Below are positions 22,794 to 30,110 of a stretch of DNA of 39,488 nt, in pieces. Source of the stretch: Candidatus Parcubacteria bacterium (GTDB lineage Bacteria; Patescibacteriota; Patescibacteriia; Patescibacteriales; Patescibacteriaceae); contig JAEWTE010000013.1 in the NCBI GenBank assembly GCA_023459655.1, positions 1 through 39,488 on the forward strand, given 5' to 3'. Below the pieces are notes generated by a model that saw only the letters and a program-made list of their open reading frames with translations, was not told the origin of the DNA and did not search any database. Position 1 is the stretch's first letter. Each line of letters starts with the position of its first letter. The translations under genes were made by a program, and so were the position numbers.

Positions 22794-22822
22794 TTGACTT
22801 ACCGATTTGTTTCTGCTAAATT
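22794..22822 (+). promoter_or_regulatory. Promoter of the str operon
   Basis: TTGACT (22794-22799), 17 bases and TAAATT (22817-22822), with TG at 22814-22815 as an extended -10. The start would be near 22829, giving a leader of about 79 nt before rpsL. Confidence 0.65.
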
Positions 22823-22844
22823 AATAAGCAACTAAGCACAATTC

Positions 22845-22876
22845 CTGGCGTGAGTTGCCAGATTTATTTTAATTTT
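22845..22876 (+). promoter_or_regulatory. Hairpin plus U-rich tail in the rpsL leader (possible attenuator)
   Basis: CTGGC (22845-22849) pairs with GCCAG (22857-22861) around a seven-base loop, followed by ATTTATTTTAATTTTT. It resembles a weak intrinsic terminator inside the leader of the str operon, where control by uS7 is known in other bacteria. Confidence 0.4.
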
Positions 22877-22907
22877 TAAGAAGAAAACTTAGGTTTTTAT
22901 TGTTATT

Positions 22908-23327
22908 ATGCCAACTATTAACCAGTTGATTCGCAAGCCTCGCAAGACGGTTAGCCAAAAAAGCAAGTCACCAGCCATGCAAATAACTATGGATTCATTG
23001 CATCGCAAAAATAATTTTATCCAACAGGGTGCTCCTTTTAAGCGTGGTGTTTGTTTAAAAGTAACTACTACTACACCAAAAAAACCAAACTCAGCTTTGC
23101 GTAAAATTGCTCGTGTGCGTTTGTCTAATGGTATGGAAGTTACCGCTTATATTCCTGGTGTCGGTCATAACCTCCAAGAGCATTCTATTGTTTTGGTTAA
23201 GGGTGGTCGAACCAAGGATTTACCCGGTGTTCGTTACAAGGTTATTCGTGGTGTTTATGATACCCAAGGAGTTGATGGTCGTCGCCAGAGCCGTAGTCTC
23301 TATGGCGCTAAAGCTCCTAAAGCTTAA
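22908..23327 (+). CDS. rpsL: 30S ribosomal protein S12 (uS12)
   Basis: A 139-residue uS12 of the decoding centre. It starts PTINQLIRKPRK and contains the streptomycin-region signatures TTTPKKPNSALRK and GGRTKDLPGVRYKVIRG. It is about 15 residues longer than the E. coli protein because of an insert near residues 20-45, like the long Firmicutes form. It heads the str operon behind a promoter and a hairpin leader. The start has no Shine-Dalgarno sequence. rpsG follows after 20 bases. Confidence 0.97.
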   Translation: MPTINQLIRKPRKTVSQKSKSPAMQITMDSLHRKNNFIQQGAPFKRGVCLKVTTTTPKKPNSALRKIARVRLSNGMEVTAYIPGVGHNLQEHSIVLVKGGRTKDLPGVRYKVIRGVYDTQGVDGRRQSRSLYGAKAPKA

Positions 23328-23347
23328 GCTATTTTTGTTGATATTAT

Positions 23348-23818
23348 ATGAGAGGAAAACAGGCACCTAAACGAGAAATCGTCGGCGATCCAAAATATAA
23401 TGATTTGGAGATTGCTAAATTCATTAATTATTTAATGAGAGACGGTAAAAAAACAACTGCTGAGCGGATTGTTTATGATTGTTTTGACTTATTAAAAGAA
23501 GAAACCAAGCAAGAGCCACGGCATATCTTTAATAAGGGGCTAAAAATGATTTGTCCTTTAGTGGAAATTCGTGGCCGTCGAGTTGGTGGCGCTAATTATC
23601 AGGTACCTCATCAGGTGCGTGGTGAGCGTCGTTTTACTTTGGGTTGTCGTTGGTTGATTACCGCTGCTCGAGCTCGTAAGGGACGATCAATGGCTGAAAA
23701 ATTAGCGGCTGAAATTTTAGATAGTATTAAAGGGGAGAGCGCTTCAGTTAAAAAGAAGTTGGATGTTCATCGTATGGCTGAAGCCAATAAGGCTTTTGCT
23801 CATTTTGCTCGCCACTAG
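23348..23818 (+). CDS. rpsG: 30S ribosomal protein S7 (uS7)
   Basis: A 156-residue uS7 of normal length. It starts MRGKQAPKREIVGDPKYND and has INYLMRDGKKTTAERIVYD, GGANYQVPHQVRGERR and the C-terminal HRMAEANKAFAHFA. It nucleates the 30S head by binding 16S rRNA and represses its own operon in E. coli. A strong terminator lies just after it, before fusA, so rpsL-rpsG may be a separate transcript. Confidence 0.97.
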   Translation: MRGKQAPKREIVGDPKYNDLEIAKFINYLMRDGKKTTAERIVYDCFDLLKEETKQEPRHIFNKGLKMICPLVEIRGRRVGGANYQVPHQVRGERRFTLGCRWLITAARARKGRSMAEKLAAEILDSIKGESASVKKKLDVHRMAEANKAFAHFARH

Positions 23819-23825
23819 TTTTTTA

Positions 23826-23865
23826 AAAACCGACTAGTCTTAATTTCAGTCAGTCGGTTTTTTTA
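23826..23865 (+). terminator. Strong terminator between rpsG and fusA
   Basis: AAAACCGACT (23826-23835) pairs with AGTCGGTTTT (23852-23861), ten perfect pairs with a 16-base loop, followed by more T. It splits rpsL-rpsG from fusA, genes that are often one operon elsewhere. Confidence 0.85.
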
Positions 23866-23894
23866 CCCTCAATTTTTTATTTATTTAAATCTTT

Positions 23895-25970
23895 ATGCGT
23901 GAATTTAAGCTAGAAAACACCAGAAATATAGGAATCATGGCTCATATTGATGCTGGTAAGACTACTTTTACCGAGCGGGTTTTATTTTATACTGGCAAAA
24001 AGCACAAGATTGGCGAGACCCATGATGGTCAAGCTGATATGGATTGGATGGAGCAGGAAAAAGAGCGTGGTATTACCATTACTTCAGCGGCTACAACCTG
24101 TTTTTGGAAAAATAATCGGATTAATATTATTGATACCCCAGGTCACGTTGATTTTACTGTAGAAGTAGAGCGATCTTTGCGTGTTTTAGATGGTGCTGTA
24201 GCGGTTTTTGATGGTGCCGCTGGAGTGGAGCCTCAATCAGAAACGGTTTGGCGTCAGGCTGATAAGTATCAGGTTCCTAGATTATGTTTTGTCAATAAGA
24301 TGGACAAAATGGGGGCTGATTTTATTATGAGCTTAAATTCAATTCGTGATCGTTTGAATTCTAAGGCAGTGGCTATTCAATTACCGATTGGTGCTGAAGA
24401 AACTATGCGGGGCATTGTTGATTTATTGACTCAAAAAGCGTTTGAATTTAAAGGGCAAAACGGTGAACAGATTGTTGAAATTGATATTCCAGCCGACATG
24501 GCTGATAATGTTGCTAAATTTCGTCATGAAATGATTGAAAAAATTGTTGAATTAGATGAAAGCTTGACTGAGAAATATCTTAATGGTGAAGAAATAAATT
24601 TAGAAGATCTTAAAAAAGCTTTACGCAAGGGTGTTATTATTAATGAAATTTATCCAGTTCTTTGTGGTACGGCTCTTAAAAATATTGGTATCCAACATGT
24701 TTTAGATGCGGTTAATGATTATTTACCGTCTCCATTAGATTTGCCAGAAATTGAAGCTCATGAAGCGGCTGATAATACCAAGAAAATTGTAGTCAATCCT
24801 GATGATAATGGTCCATTTGTGGCGTTAGCTTTTAAAATAGCAACTGATCCATTTGTTGGTCGTTTATGTTTCGTCCGAGTTTATAGTGGCGTTTTGCGAT
24901 CTGGTTCTTATGTTACCAATTCAGCTAATGGTCGTAAGGAACGTATTGGTCGTTTAGTTCGTATGCATGCTAATCATCGTGAAGAAATTAATGAAATTTA
25001 TGCTGGTGATATTGCCGCGGTGATTGGCCTTAAAGAGACGGTTACTGGTAATACTCTTTGTGATGAAGGTAAGCAGATTTGTTTAGAGTCGATTGTTTTC
25101 CCGGAACCAGTTATTAAGATTGCTGTTGAGCCAAAAACTAAAGCTGACCAAGAAAAAATGGGCGTGGCCTTATCTCGTTTGGCTGAAGAAGATCCGACTT
25201 TCCGGGTTGAAACTGACGAAGAGACTAGTCAGACCCTTATTTCGGGTATGGGTGAATTGCATCTAGATATTATTGTTGATCGGATGAAGCGAGAGTTTAG
25301 TGTTGAAGCTAATGTTGGCCAACCACAAGTTTCTTATCGTGAAACTATTCGTCAATCAGCTGAATCCGAGGGTAAATATATTAAACAATCTGGTGGTCGC
25401 GGGCAGTATGGCCATTGTTGGCTTCGTTTATCACCACAAGAGGAAGGGCAGGGTTCTGAATTTGCTGATGAAGTTAAGGGCGGTGTTATCCCTCGTGAAT
25501 ATATTCCAGCCATTGAAAAAGGTTTTAAAGAGGCACTTGACAAAGGTGTTATTGCTGGCTATCCAATGGTGGATATTAAATGTGCAGTCTATGATGGTTC
25601 ATATCATGAGGTTGATTCTAATGAGGCTGCTTTTAAAATGGCAGCGATAATGGCTTTTAAAAATGCTTGTCGTAATGCTCATCCGGTATTATTAGAACCA
25701 GTTATGAAGGTGGAAGTTACTACCCCGGAAGAGTATATGGGTAGTGTGATTGGTGATTTAAATGCCAAGCGTGGTCAGATTGACCATATGTCAGATCGTG
25801 GTAAACTGAAAGTAGTGGATGCTAAAGTTCCATTAGCAGAAATGTTTGGTTATGCCACTCAGCTTCGATCAATGAGTCAAGGTCGAGCCAATTATAGTAT
25901 GGAGTTTTTACATTATAGCGAAGTACCGCGCAATGTCGCCGAACAGATTATCGGCAAGTCCGGTAAGTAA
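23895..25970 (+). CDS. fusA: Translation elongation factor G
   Basis: A 691-residue EF-G of standard length. The GTPase motifs are AHIDAGKT (residues 16-23), the switch I region with EKERGITITSA, DTPGHVDF and NKMDKMGAD. Domains II to V follow, including GMGELHLDIIVDRMKREF, the domain IV loop region GGRGQYGHCWL, and the C-terminal GYATQLRSMSQGRA. It drives ribosome translocation and, with RRF, recycling. It lies 30 bases after the terminator that follows rpsG; no obvious promoter is seen in the short gap. Confidence 0.98.
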   Translation: MREFKLENTRNIGIMAHIDAGKTTFTERVLFYTGKKHKIGETHDGQADMDWMEQEKERGITITSAATTCFWKNNRINIIDTPGHVDFTVEVERSLRVLDGAVAVFDGAAGVEPQSETVWRQADKYQVPRLCFVNKMDKMGADFIMSLNSIRDRLNSKAVAIQLPIGAEETMRGIVDLLTQKAFEFKGQNGEQIVEIDIPADMADNVAKFRHEMIEKIVELDESLTEKYLNGEEINLEDLKKALRKGVIINEIYPVLCGTALKNIGIQHVLDAVNDYLPSPLDLPEIEAHEAADNTKKIVVNPDDNGPFVALAFKIATDPFVGRLCFVRVYSGVLRSGSYVTNSANGRKERIGRLVRMHANHREEINEIYAGDIAAVIGLKETVTGNTLCDEGKQICLESIVFPEPVIKIAVEPKTKADQEKMGVALSRLAEEDPTFRVETDEETSQTLISGMGELHLDIIVDRMKREFSVEANVGQPQVSYRETIRQSAESEGKYIKQSGGRGQYGHCWLRLSPQEEGQGSEFADEVKGGVIPREYIPAIEKGFKEALDKGVIAGYPMVDIKCAVYDGSYHEVDSNEAAFKMAAIMAFKNACRNAHPVLLEPVMKVEVTTPEEYMGSVIGDLNAKRGQIDHMSDRGKLKVVDAKVPLAEMFGYATQLRSMSQGRANYSMEFLHYSEVPRNVAEQIIGKSGK

Positions 25971-25989
25971 TTAAGCGACTAGCTGGCGT

Positions 25990-26012
25990 GGCTTAACATA
26001 ATAAATTAAGCC
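25990..26012 (+). promoter_or_regulatory. Hairpin abutting the start codon of the unknown str-operon ORF
   Basis: GGCTTAA (25990-25996) and TTAAGCC (26006-26012) form a perfect 7-bp stem with a nine-base loop. It ends one base before the ATG at 26014 and has no T-run, so it looks more like a translation-control element or processing site than a terminator. Confidence 0.45.
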
Positions 26013-26013
26013 T

Positions 26014-26310
26014 ATGATTAATAATTTTGAACAGATTCTGCGTTTGGCACGATTAACTGGTGATCGGTTGATTATTGCTGATCAGCAAGATCCGGCCGAC
26101 AGCCTAGTTGTTTTATCGTTAGTTGATTATGAAAAATTATTAGCTGAAGCCGGCTTGACAAAAGGTCAAGGCTTTGCTAAAGTAGACAATAATGTTGCCA
26201 GCCCAGAGGCTGGTGATGTTGCTGTCAAGTCTAATTTTGTAGAAAAGATTGATAGTAGTAAAAAATCGCCATGGTCGATTCCGGCCAGCCGGCAAGTATT
26301 TAAAGAATAA
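26014..26310 (+). CDS. Unknown 98-residue protein between fusA and tuf
   Basis: I cannot assign a family with confidence. The N-terminal half, INNFEQILRLARLTGDRLII, then SLVVLSLVDYEKLLAEAG, is laid out like the Phd/YefM fold (a helix, a strand with a basic residue, then VVLxxxxYExLL). The second half is low-complexity and charged, ending KKSPWSIPASRQVFKE, and may be disordered or a binding peptide. No toxin gene is adjacent, so a toxin-antitoxin role is unlikely. Its fixed place between two elongation factors suggests a translation-linked role. It has no Cys and no membrane segment. A hairpin abuts its start. Confidence 0.75.
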   Translation: MINNFEQILRLARLTGDRLIIADQQDPADSLVVLSLVDYEKLLAEAGLTKGQGFAKVDNNVASPEAGDVAVKSNFVEKIDSSKKSPWSIPASRQVFKE

Positions 26311-26341
26311 ATAATTAAGTAAATTTTTAATAAAAGTATAA

Positions 26342-26365
26342 CCAGCCAGCCGATTGGCTAGCTGG
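26342..26365 (+). promoter_or_regulatory. Hairpin in the tuf leader
   Basis: CCAGC-C-AGCC (26342-26351) pairs with GGCT-A-GCTGG (26356-26365), nine pairs and one C-A mismatch around loop GATT, about 16 bases before the tuf ATG. There is no T-run, so it could be a processing or stability element. Confidence 0.4.
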
Positions 26366-26381
26366 ATTTAATCAAGAAACT

Positions 26382-27569
26382 ATGACTGACAAGTACGAAC
26401 GCAGTAAGCCCCATGTCAATGTTGGCACTATCGGCCACGTTGATCATGGTAAAACTACTTTGACTGCGGCTATTTTGACCGTTTTAACTGCTGCTGGTCG
26501 CAAGACTAGCCAGAGAAGCGTTGATCAAATCGACTCAGCTCCTGAAGAAAAAGCTCGTGGAATTACGATTGCCACTGCTCATGTAGAGTATGAATCAGAA
26601 AAACGCCATTATGCTCATGTTGATTGTCCAGGTCACGCTGATTATGTTAAAAACATGATCACTGGTGCTGCTCAGATGGATGGTGCTATTTTAGTGGTTT
26701 CAGCGACTGATGGCCCGATGCCTCAGACTCGCGAACATATTTTATTAGCCAGACAAGTTGGTGTTCCTTATATTATCGTTTTCTTGAATAAGTGCGATAT
26801 GGTTGAGGATAAAGAATTGATTGATTTGGTTGAAGAAGAAGTTCGTGATTTATTAAAGAAATATAATTTCCCTGGTGATACCACTCCAATTATTAGAGGA
26901 TCAGCTTTGCAGGCTTTGCAGAATCCAACTGGTGAATATGTTAAGGCTATTCATGAATTAGTTGAATCATTAGATTCTTATATTCCTGAACCTCAGCGTC
27001 AGATTGACAAAGATTTCTTAATGCCGATTGAAGATATTTTCTCTATTGAAGGACGTGGTACTGTGGTTACTGGTAGAATTGAGCGTGGTATCGCTAAAGT
27101 TAGTGATGAGGTAGAATTAGTTGGACTAGGTGATACCCGCAAGATTGTTATTACTGGTATTGAGATGTTTAATAAGTCACTAGACCAAGGTATGGCCGGT
27201 GACAATGCTGGTATTTTGTTGCGTGGTATTAAGAAAGATGAAGTTGAACGTGGTCAGGTTTTGGCCAAGTCTGGCTCCATTACTCCTCATACTGAGTTTG
27301 AATCTGAGATTTATGTTTTGACTAAAGAAGAAGGTGGTCGTCACAAGCCATTTTTCAAAGGATATAAACCACAATTTTATATTCGAACCACTGATGTAAC
27401 TGGTGAAATTGAGTTGCCTGAGGGTACCGAAATGGTTATGCCTGGTGATACAATTACTTTAAAGGTTAAGTTGATTACCCCGATTGCCATGGAAGAAAAA
27501 ATGCACTTTGCCATTCGTGAAGGTGGACGCACTGTTGGCGCCGGAGTTGTCTCCAAGATTATTAAATAG
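26382..27569 (+). CDS. tuf: Translation elongation factor Tu
   Basis: A 395-residue EF-Tu of normal length. GTPase motifs are GHVDHGKT (residues 18-25), the switch I segment EEKARGITI, DCPGHADYVKNMI and NKCDMVEDKEL. Domain II has GRGTVVTGRIERG and domain III has GGRHKPFFKGYKPQFY, FAIREGGRTVGAGVVSKI. It delivers aminoacyl-tRNA to the ribosome. It is the only tuf in the window, followed by a hairpin terminator and then rpsJ. Confidence 0.98.
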   Translation: MTDKYERSKPHVNVGTIGHVDHGKTTLTAAILTVLTAAGRKTSQRSVDQIDSAPEEKARGITIATAHVEYESEKRHYAHVDCPGHADYVKNMITGAAQMDGAILVVSATDGPMPQTREHILLARQVGVPYIIVFLNKCDMVEDKELIDLVEEEVRDLLKKYNFPGDTTPIIRGSALQALQNPTGEYVKAIHELVESLDSYIPEPQRQIDKDFLMPIEDIFSIEGRGTVVTGRIERGIAKVSDEVELVGLGDTRKIVITGIEMFNKSLDQGMAGDNAGILLRGIKKDEVERGQVLAKSGSITPHTEFESEIYVLTKEEGGRHKPFFKGYKPQFYIRTTDVTGEIELPEGTEMVMPGDTITLKVKLITPIAMEEKMHFAIREGGRTVGAGVVSKIIK

Positions 27570-27580
27570 AAGATAGATAG

Positions 27581-27621
27581 TCCTGCTGTCCGCTTTTGGC
27601 GGCAGGATTATTCTGTTTTTT
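27581..27621 (+). terminator. Probable terminator after tuf
   Basis: TCCTG (27581-27585) pairs with CAGGA (27603-27607), and CCGC (27590-27593) with GCGG (27599-27602), around a TTTTG loop with a small bulge. A run of six T is at 27616-27621, eight bases later. Read-through to rpsJ is possible. Confidence 0.5.
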
Positions 27622-27646
27622 AATAGAACAATAAACAGCTAAAAAC

Positions 27647-27982
27647 ATGCCTGACAAAAAAGCCGCACCTGCCGACTATAAGCAGAGAATCAGAATAAAA
27701 ATTCGTGCCTTTGATCACAAGATCATTGATCAGTCGACCAAGACGATTATTGATACTGTTCAACGCACCGGAGCTAAGATTTATGGACCGATACCCTTAC
27801 CGACTGAAAAGAAGAAGTATACCGTCAACAGCTCTACTTTTGTTCATAAGAATGCTCGTGACCAGTATGAGATGCGTATCCACAAGCGTTTATTGGATAT
27901 TATCGATCCGGCTAGCAAGACTGTTGAGTCATTGATGAATTTAAGTTTACCAGCCGGAGTTGATTTAGAAATTAAGATGTAA
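27647..27982 (+). CDS. rpsJ: 30S ribosomal protein S10 (uS10)
   Basis: A 111-residue uS10 with a short extra N-terminus (PDKKAAPADY). Family motifs are RIRIKIRAFDHKIIDQSTK, GAKIYGPIPLPTEKKKYTV and YEMRIHKRLLDI. It belongs to the 30S head and is also the NusE partner in antitermination. In most bacteria rplC follows directly; here 228 bases with terminator-like hairpins separate them, so uS10 may be regulated separately from the rest of the S10 operon. Confidence 0.97.
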   Translation: MPDKKAAPADYKQRIRIKIRAFDHKIIDQSTKTIIDTVQRTGAKIYGPIPLPTEKKKYTVNSSTFVHKNARDQYEMRIHKRLLDIIDPASKTVESLMNLSLPAGVDLEIKM

Positions 27983-27986
27983 AAAT

Positions 27987-28005
27987 ACCAAATTTTTGGT
28001 TTTTT
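27987..28005 (+). terminator. Weak terminator just after rpsJ
   Basis: ACCAA (27987-27991) and TTGGT (27996-28000) form a 5-bp stem with a four-base loop, followed by TTTTT. A-tract before the stem extends pairing. It is AU-rich and probably leaky. Confidence 0.45.
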
Positions 28006-28165
28006 AGATAAATTTAGCCCGATCAGGGCTTGGAAAACCTTGCTAATATAATTTAGCGATAAGTCTCCAAGCAGTTAGTCGGTCTGATAGGAGAAAATTT
28101 TCGAGAAATTCAGTTTAACAAAATCTAATTTAGCCCTCTTTTTTATATGGCTTGATTTTGGAGCA
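28006..28165 (+). promoter_or_regulatory. Structured leader between rpsJ and rplC
   Basis: This stretch has no ORF but several pairings. AGCCC/GGGCT (28016-28020 and 28026-28030) competes with a larger two-part hairpin: GCTTGGA (28028-28034) with TCCAAGC (28066-28072) and, inside it, TTGCTAA (28040-28046) with TTAGCGA (28053-28059). AATTTAGC occurs three times (28011, 28050, 28127), twice as AATTTAGCCC. AAAACC (28034-28039) could pair with GGTTTT in the 5' arm of the following terminator. This looks like a cis-regulatory RNA for the rplC operon. Confidence 0.5.
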
Positions 28166-28197
28166 CTGGTTTTATCGAAAACCAGCTTTTATTTTTT
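28166..28197 (+). terminator. Intrinsic-terminator-like attenuator directly upstream of rplC
   Basis: CTGGTTTT (28166-28173), loop ATCG, and AAAACCAG (28178-28185) form a perfect 8-bp stem, followed by CTTTTATTTTTT. It ends about 13 bases before the rplC ATG. As the downstream genes are essential, it must be conditional or leaky. Confidence 0.65.
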
Positions 28198-28210
28198 AAG
28201 GGATTCGGTT

Positions 28211-29035
28211 ATGAAGTTTATTTTAGGCAAAAAATTGTCCATGACCCAAATTTGGCGAAATGATTTTGTCGTCCCGGTTACTTGTATCCAGGTGGAACCT
28301 TGTGTTATTACTCAGGTTAAAACCGCCCAGCGCGATGGTTATCGAGCGGTGCAATTGGCGACTGGTCGTCGACAAGTCAAAAATATTGCCAAGCCGCAAC
28401 GCGGTCATTTTGGTCAATGGGGCAATTTTCAATACCTGCGAGAATTTAATTTGGATCAAGAATCATCTAAGTCTGAAGAAGGCTGGCAAGCTGGCCAACA
28501 GGTTTCTTTGAAGAGTTTTGTCCCGGGTGATCGAGTACAAGTGACTTCGACTAGCAAGGGAAAAGGTTTTCAGGGTGGTGTCAAACGTCATGGTTTTCAT
28601 GGTCAAGGACGGACTCATGGTGTTAAGGATCAGCAAAGAATGCCTGGTTCAGTTGGTGCTACCGGCCCAGCTCATATTTTTAAAGGCACGCGCATGGCTG
28701 GCCGTATGGGTGGTGGACAAGTGACTGTTAAGAATTTGGAAGTAGTCGAAATTGATGAAATAAAAGGTTATATTTATTTACGCGGTGCCGTTCCTGGTTG
28801 GCGTAATGGTTGGGTAGCTATTGCTGGTAGTGGTGAAGTGATTATTGATCAGCCAGTATCATCAAAAGAAGATAATCAGGTTGAAGAAAAGGACCAGTCA
28901 GAAGTTGAGGTGGCTGAAGTAACTGAAGCAATTGTTGATCAGCTTATTGAAACTGATGATGTTCCAGTGGAATCAAATGAACCAGAACCAGAGCAGTCAA
29001 CTGAAGATCAAGAGACTACGTTAAAAGTAAGTTAA
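28211..29035 (+). CDS. rplC: 50S ribosomal protein L3 (uL3) with acidic C-terminal tail
   Basis: A 274-residue uL3; the usual length is 205-215. The core is clear: MKFILGKKLSMTQIW, FVPGDRVQVTSTSKGKGFQGGVKRHGFHG, RMPGSVGAT and GTRMAGRMGGGQVTVKN. Residues about 216-274 form an extra tail with some 20 Asp/Glu and only three Lys, probably disordered. uL3 reaches the peptidyl transferase centre and starts 50S assembly. AAGGG eight bases before the ATG is a partial Shine-Dalgarno. It is the first gene after the attenuator-like leader. Confidence 0.96.
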   Translation: MKFILGKKLSMTQIWRNDFVVPVTCIQVEPCVITQVKTAQRDGYRAVQLATGRRQVKNIAKPQRGHFGQWGNFQYLREFNLDQESSKSEEGWQAGQQVSLKSFVPGDRVQVTSTSKGKGFQGGVKRHGFHGQGRTHGVKDQQRMPGSVGATGPAHIFKGTRMAGRMGGGQVTVKNLEVVEIDEIKGYIYLRGAVPGWRNGWVAIAGSGEVIIDQPVSSKEDNQVEEKDQSEVEVAEVTEAIVDQLIETDDVPVESNEPEPEQSTEDQETTLKVS

Positions 29036-29040
29036 CCGTT

Positions 29041-29706
29041 ATGATTAAATATAAAGTTTACAATCAACAAGCTGAAATTATTGGTGAGCAAGAGCTAACC
29101 GATGAGGTTTTTGGCTTGACCGTTAACCCAGCCTTGGTCCATCAAGCCATGGTTGCTCAGTTAGCTAATACCAGATCAGTAATTGCTGATACCAAAGATC
29201 GTAGTGAAGTTAGAGGTGGTGGTAAGAAGCCTTGGAAACAAAAAGGAACTGGTCGAGCTCGAGCTGGATCTAATCGTAGCCCGTTATGGACTGGTGGTGG
29301 TATTACTTTTGGTCCAACCAATGATCGTAATTTTTCTCAAAAAATTAATAAGAAAATGTTGAGTAAGGCCATTTGTATGGTGTTTAGTGATCGAGCTGCT
29401 AGTGGTGATTTAATTATTGTTGATCAATTAGCGGCTAAAGATAGTAAGACTAAAGATTTACAAGTGACGATTGAAAAATTATTAGCTACTAATGAACAGG
29501 GTAGCCAAGTTGTTCATCCACGAGTTTTATTGCTGACTGGTCCAAGTGTCGAGTCAATTAAACTGGCTGGCCGCAATTTGCCGCGTGTTCAGGTGCTTAA
29601 TGGTCAAAATATAAATGTTGTTAGCCTTTTGCGAGCCCGTAAATTTATTATCAGTCAACAGGCTATCAGTGAACTGCAACAGCGTTACGGCGCCAAAACA
29701 GTTTAA
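29041..29706 (+). CDS. rplD: 50S ribosomal protein L4 (uL4)
   Basis: A 221-residue uL4. The long internal loop that lines the exit tunnel is seen as TKDRSEVRGGGKKPWKQKGTGRARAGSNRSPLW, followed by GGGITFGPTNDRNFSQKINKKM. In E. coli uL4 represses its operon by binding the S10 leader, so it is a candidate ligand for the structured region upstream of rplC (inference). It begins five bases after the rplC stop with no Shine-Dalgarno. Confidence 0.97.
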   Translation: MIKYKVYNQQAEIIGEQELTDEVFGLTVNPALVHQAMVAQLANTRSVIADTKDRSEVRGGGKKPWKQKGTGRARAGSNRSPLWTGGGITFGPTNDRNFSQKINKKMLSKAICMVFSDRAASGDLIIVDQLAAKDSKTKDLQVTIEKLLATNEQGSQVVHPRVLLLTGPSVESIKLAGRNLPRVQVLNGQNINVVSLLRARKFIISQQAISELQQRYGAKTV

Positions 29707-29720
29707 TAATTGATATCAGT

Positions 29721-30086
29721 ATGGAAAAGAAAAATATTACCAATAATGATCAAGTAGTTGATACCCAGATTACTAAGGCCGATCAGCAAGTTTTACGTAA
29801 AGGTCAATTAGCTGGAATTTTGGTTAAACCAGTGGTTACTGAAAAGGCTGCCGCTGCCAATCAGCTTAATCAATATGTTTTTGCGGTGGCTTTAAAATCC
29901 AACAAAATTGATGTAGCCAAAGCGGTCCAAGCTTTTTATGGCATTGAACCGGTGTCGGTTAATATTATTAATGTTACTGGTAAAAAGGTGGTCCGTGGAC
30001 GAGTTAAAGGACAACGCAATAATTGGAAAAAGGCGATTGTTACTTTACCGGCCGGTAAGACTATTCAGATTTACGAGGGCGTTTAA
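29721..30086 (+). CDS. rplW: 50S ribosomal protein L23 (uL23) with N-terminal extension
   Basis: A 121-residue uL23. The core starts near residue 30 with AGILVKPVVTEKAAAAN, then YVFAVALKSNKIDVAKAVQAFYGIEPVSVN and the basic loop KKVVRGRVKGQRNNWKKAIVTL. The first 29 residues (MEKKNITNNDQVVDTQITKA...) are polar, not part of the fold, and extend the protein beyond the usual 95-100. uL23 sits at the tunnel exit and docks SRP and trigger factor. Confidence 0.95.
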   Translation: MEKKNITNNDQVVDTQITKADQQVLRKGQLAGILVKPVVTEKAAAANQLNQYVFAVALKSNKIDVAKAVQAFYGIEPVSVNIINVTGKKVVRGRVKGQRNNWKKAIVTLPAGKTIQIYEGV

Positions 30087-30110
30087 TTTTACTAAAGTTA
30101 AGTCAAGATT

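Noticed and set aside
25983..25990. CTGGCGTG shared by the rpsL leader (22845) and the fusA 3' flank
   Set aside because: An 8-mer is expected about once by chance in a window this size; no longer match was seen.
28047..28052. TATAAT in the rpsJ-rplC spacer as a possible promoter
   Set aside because: No -35 at 16-18 bases upstream and no TG extension; the hexamer is exactly the loop of the 28040-28059 hairpin.
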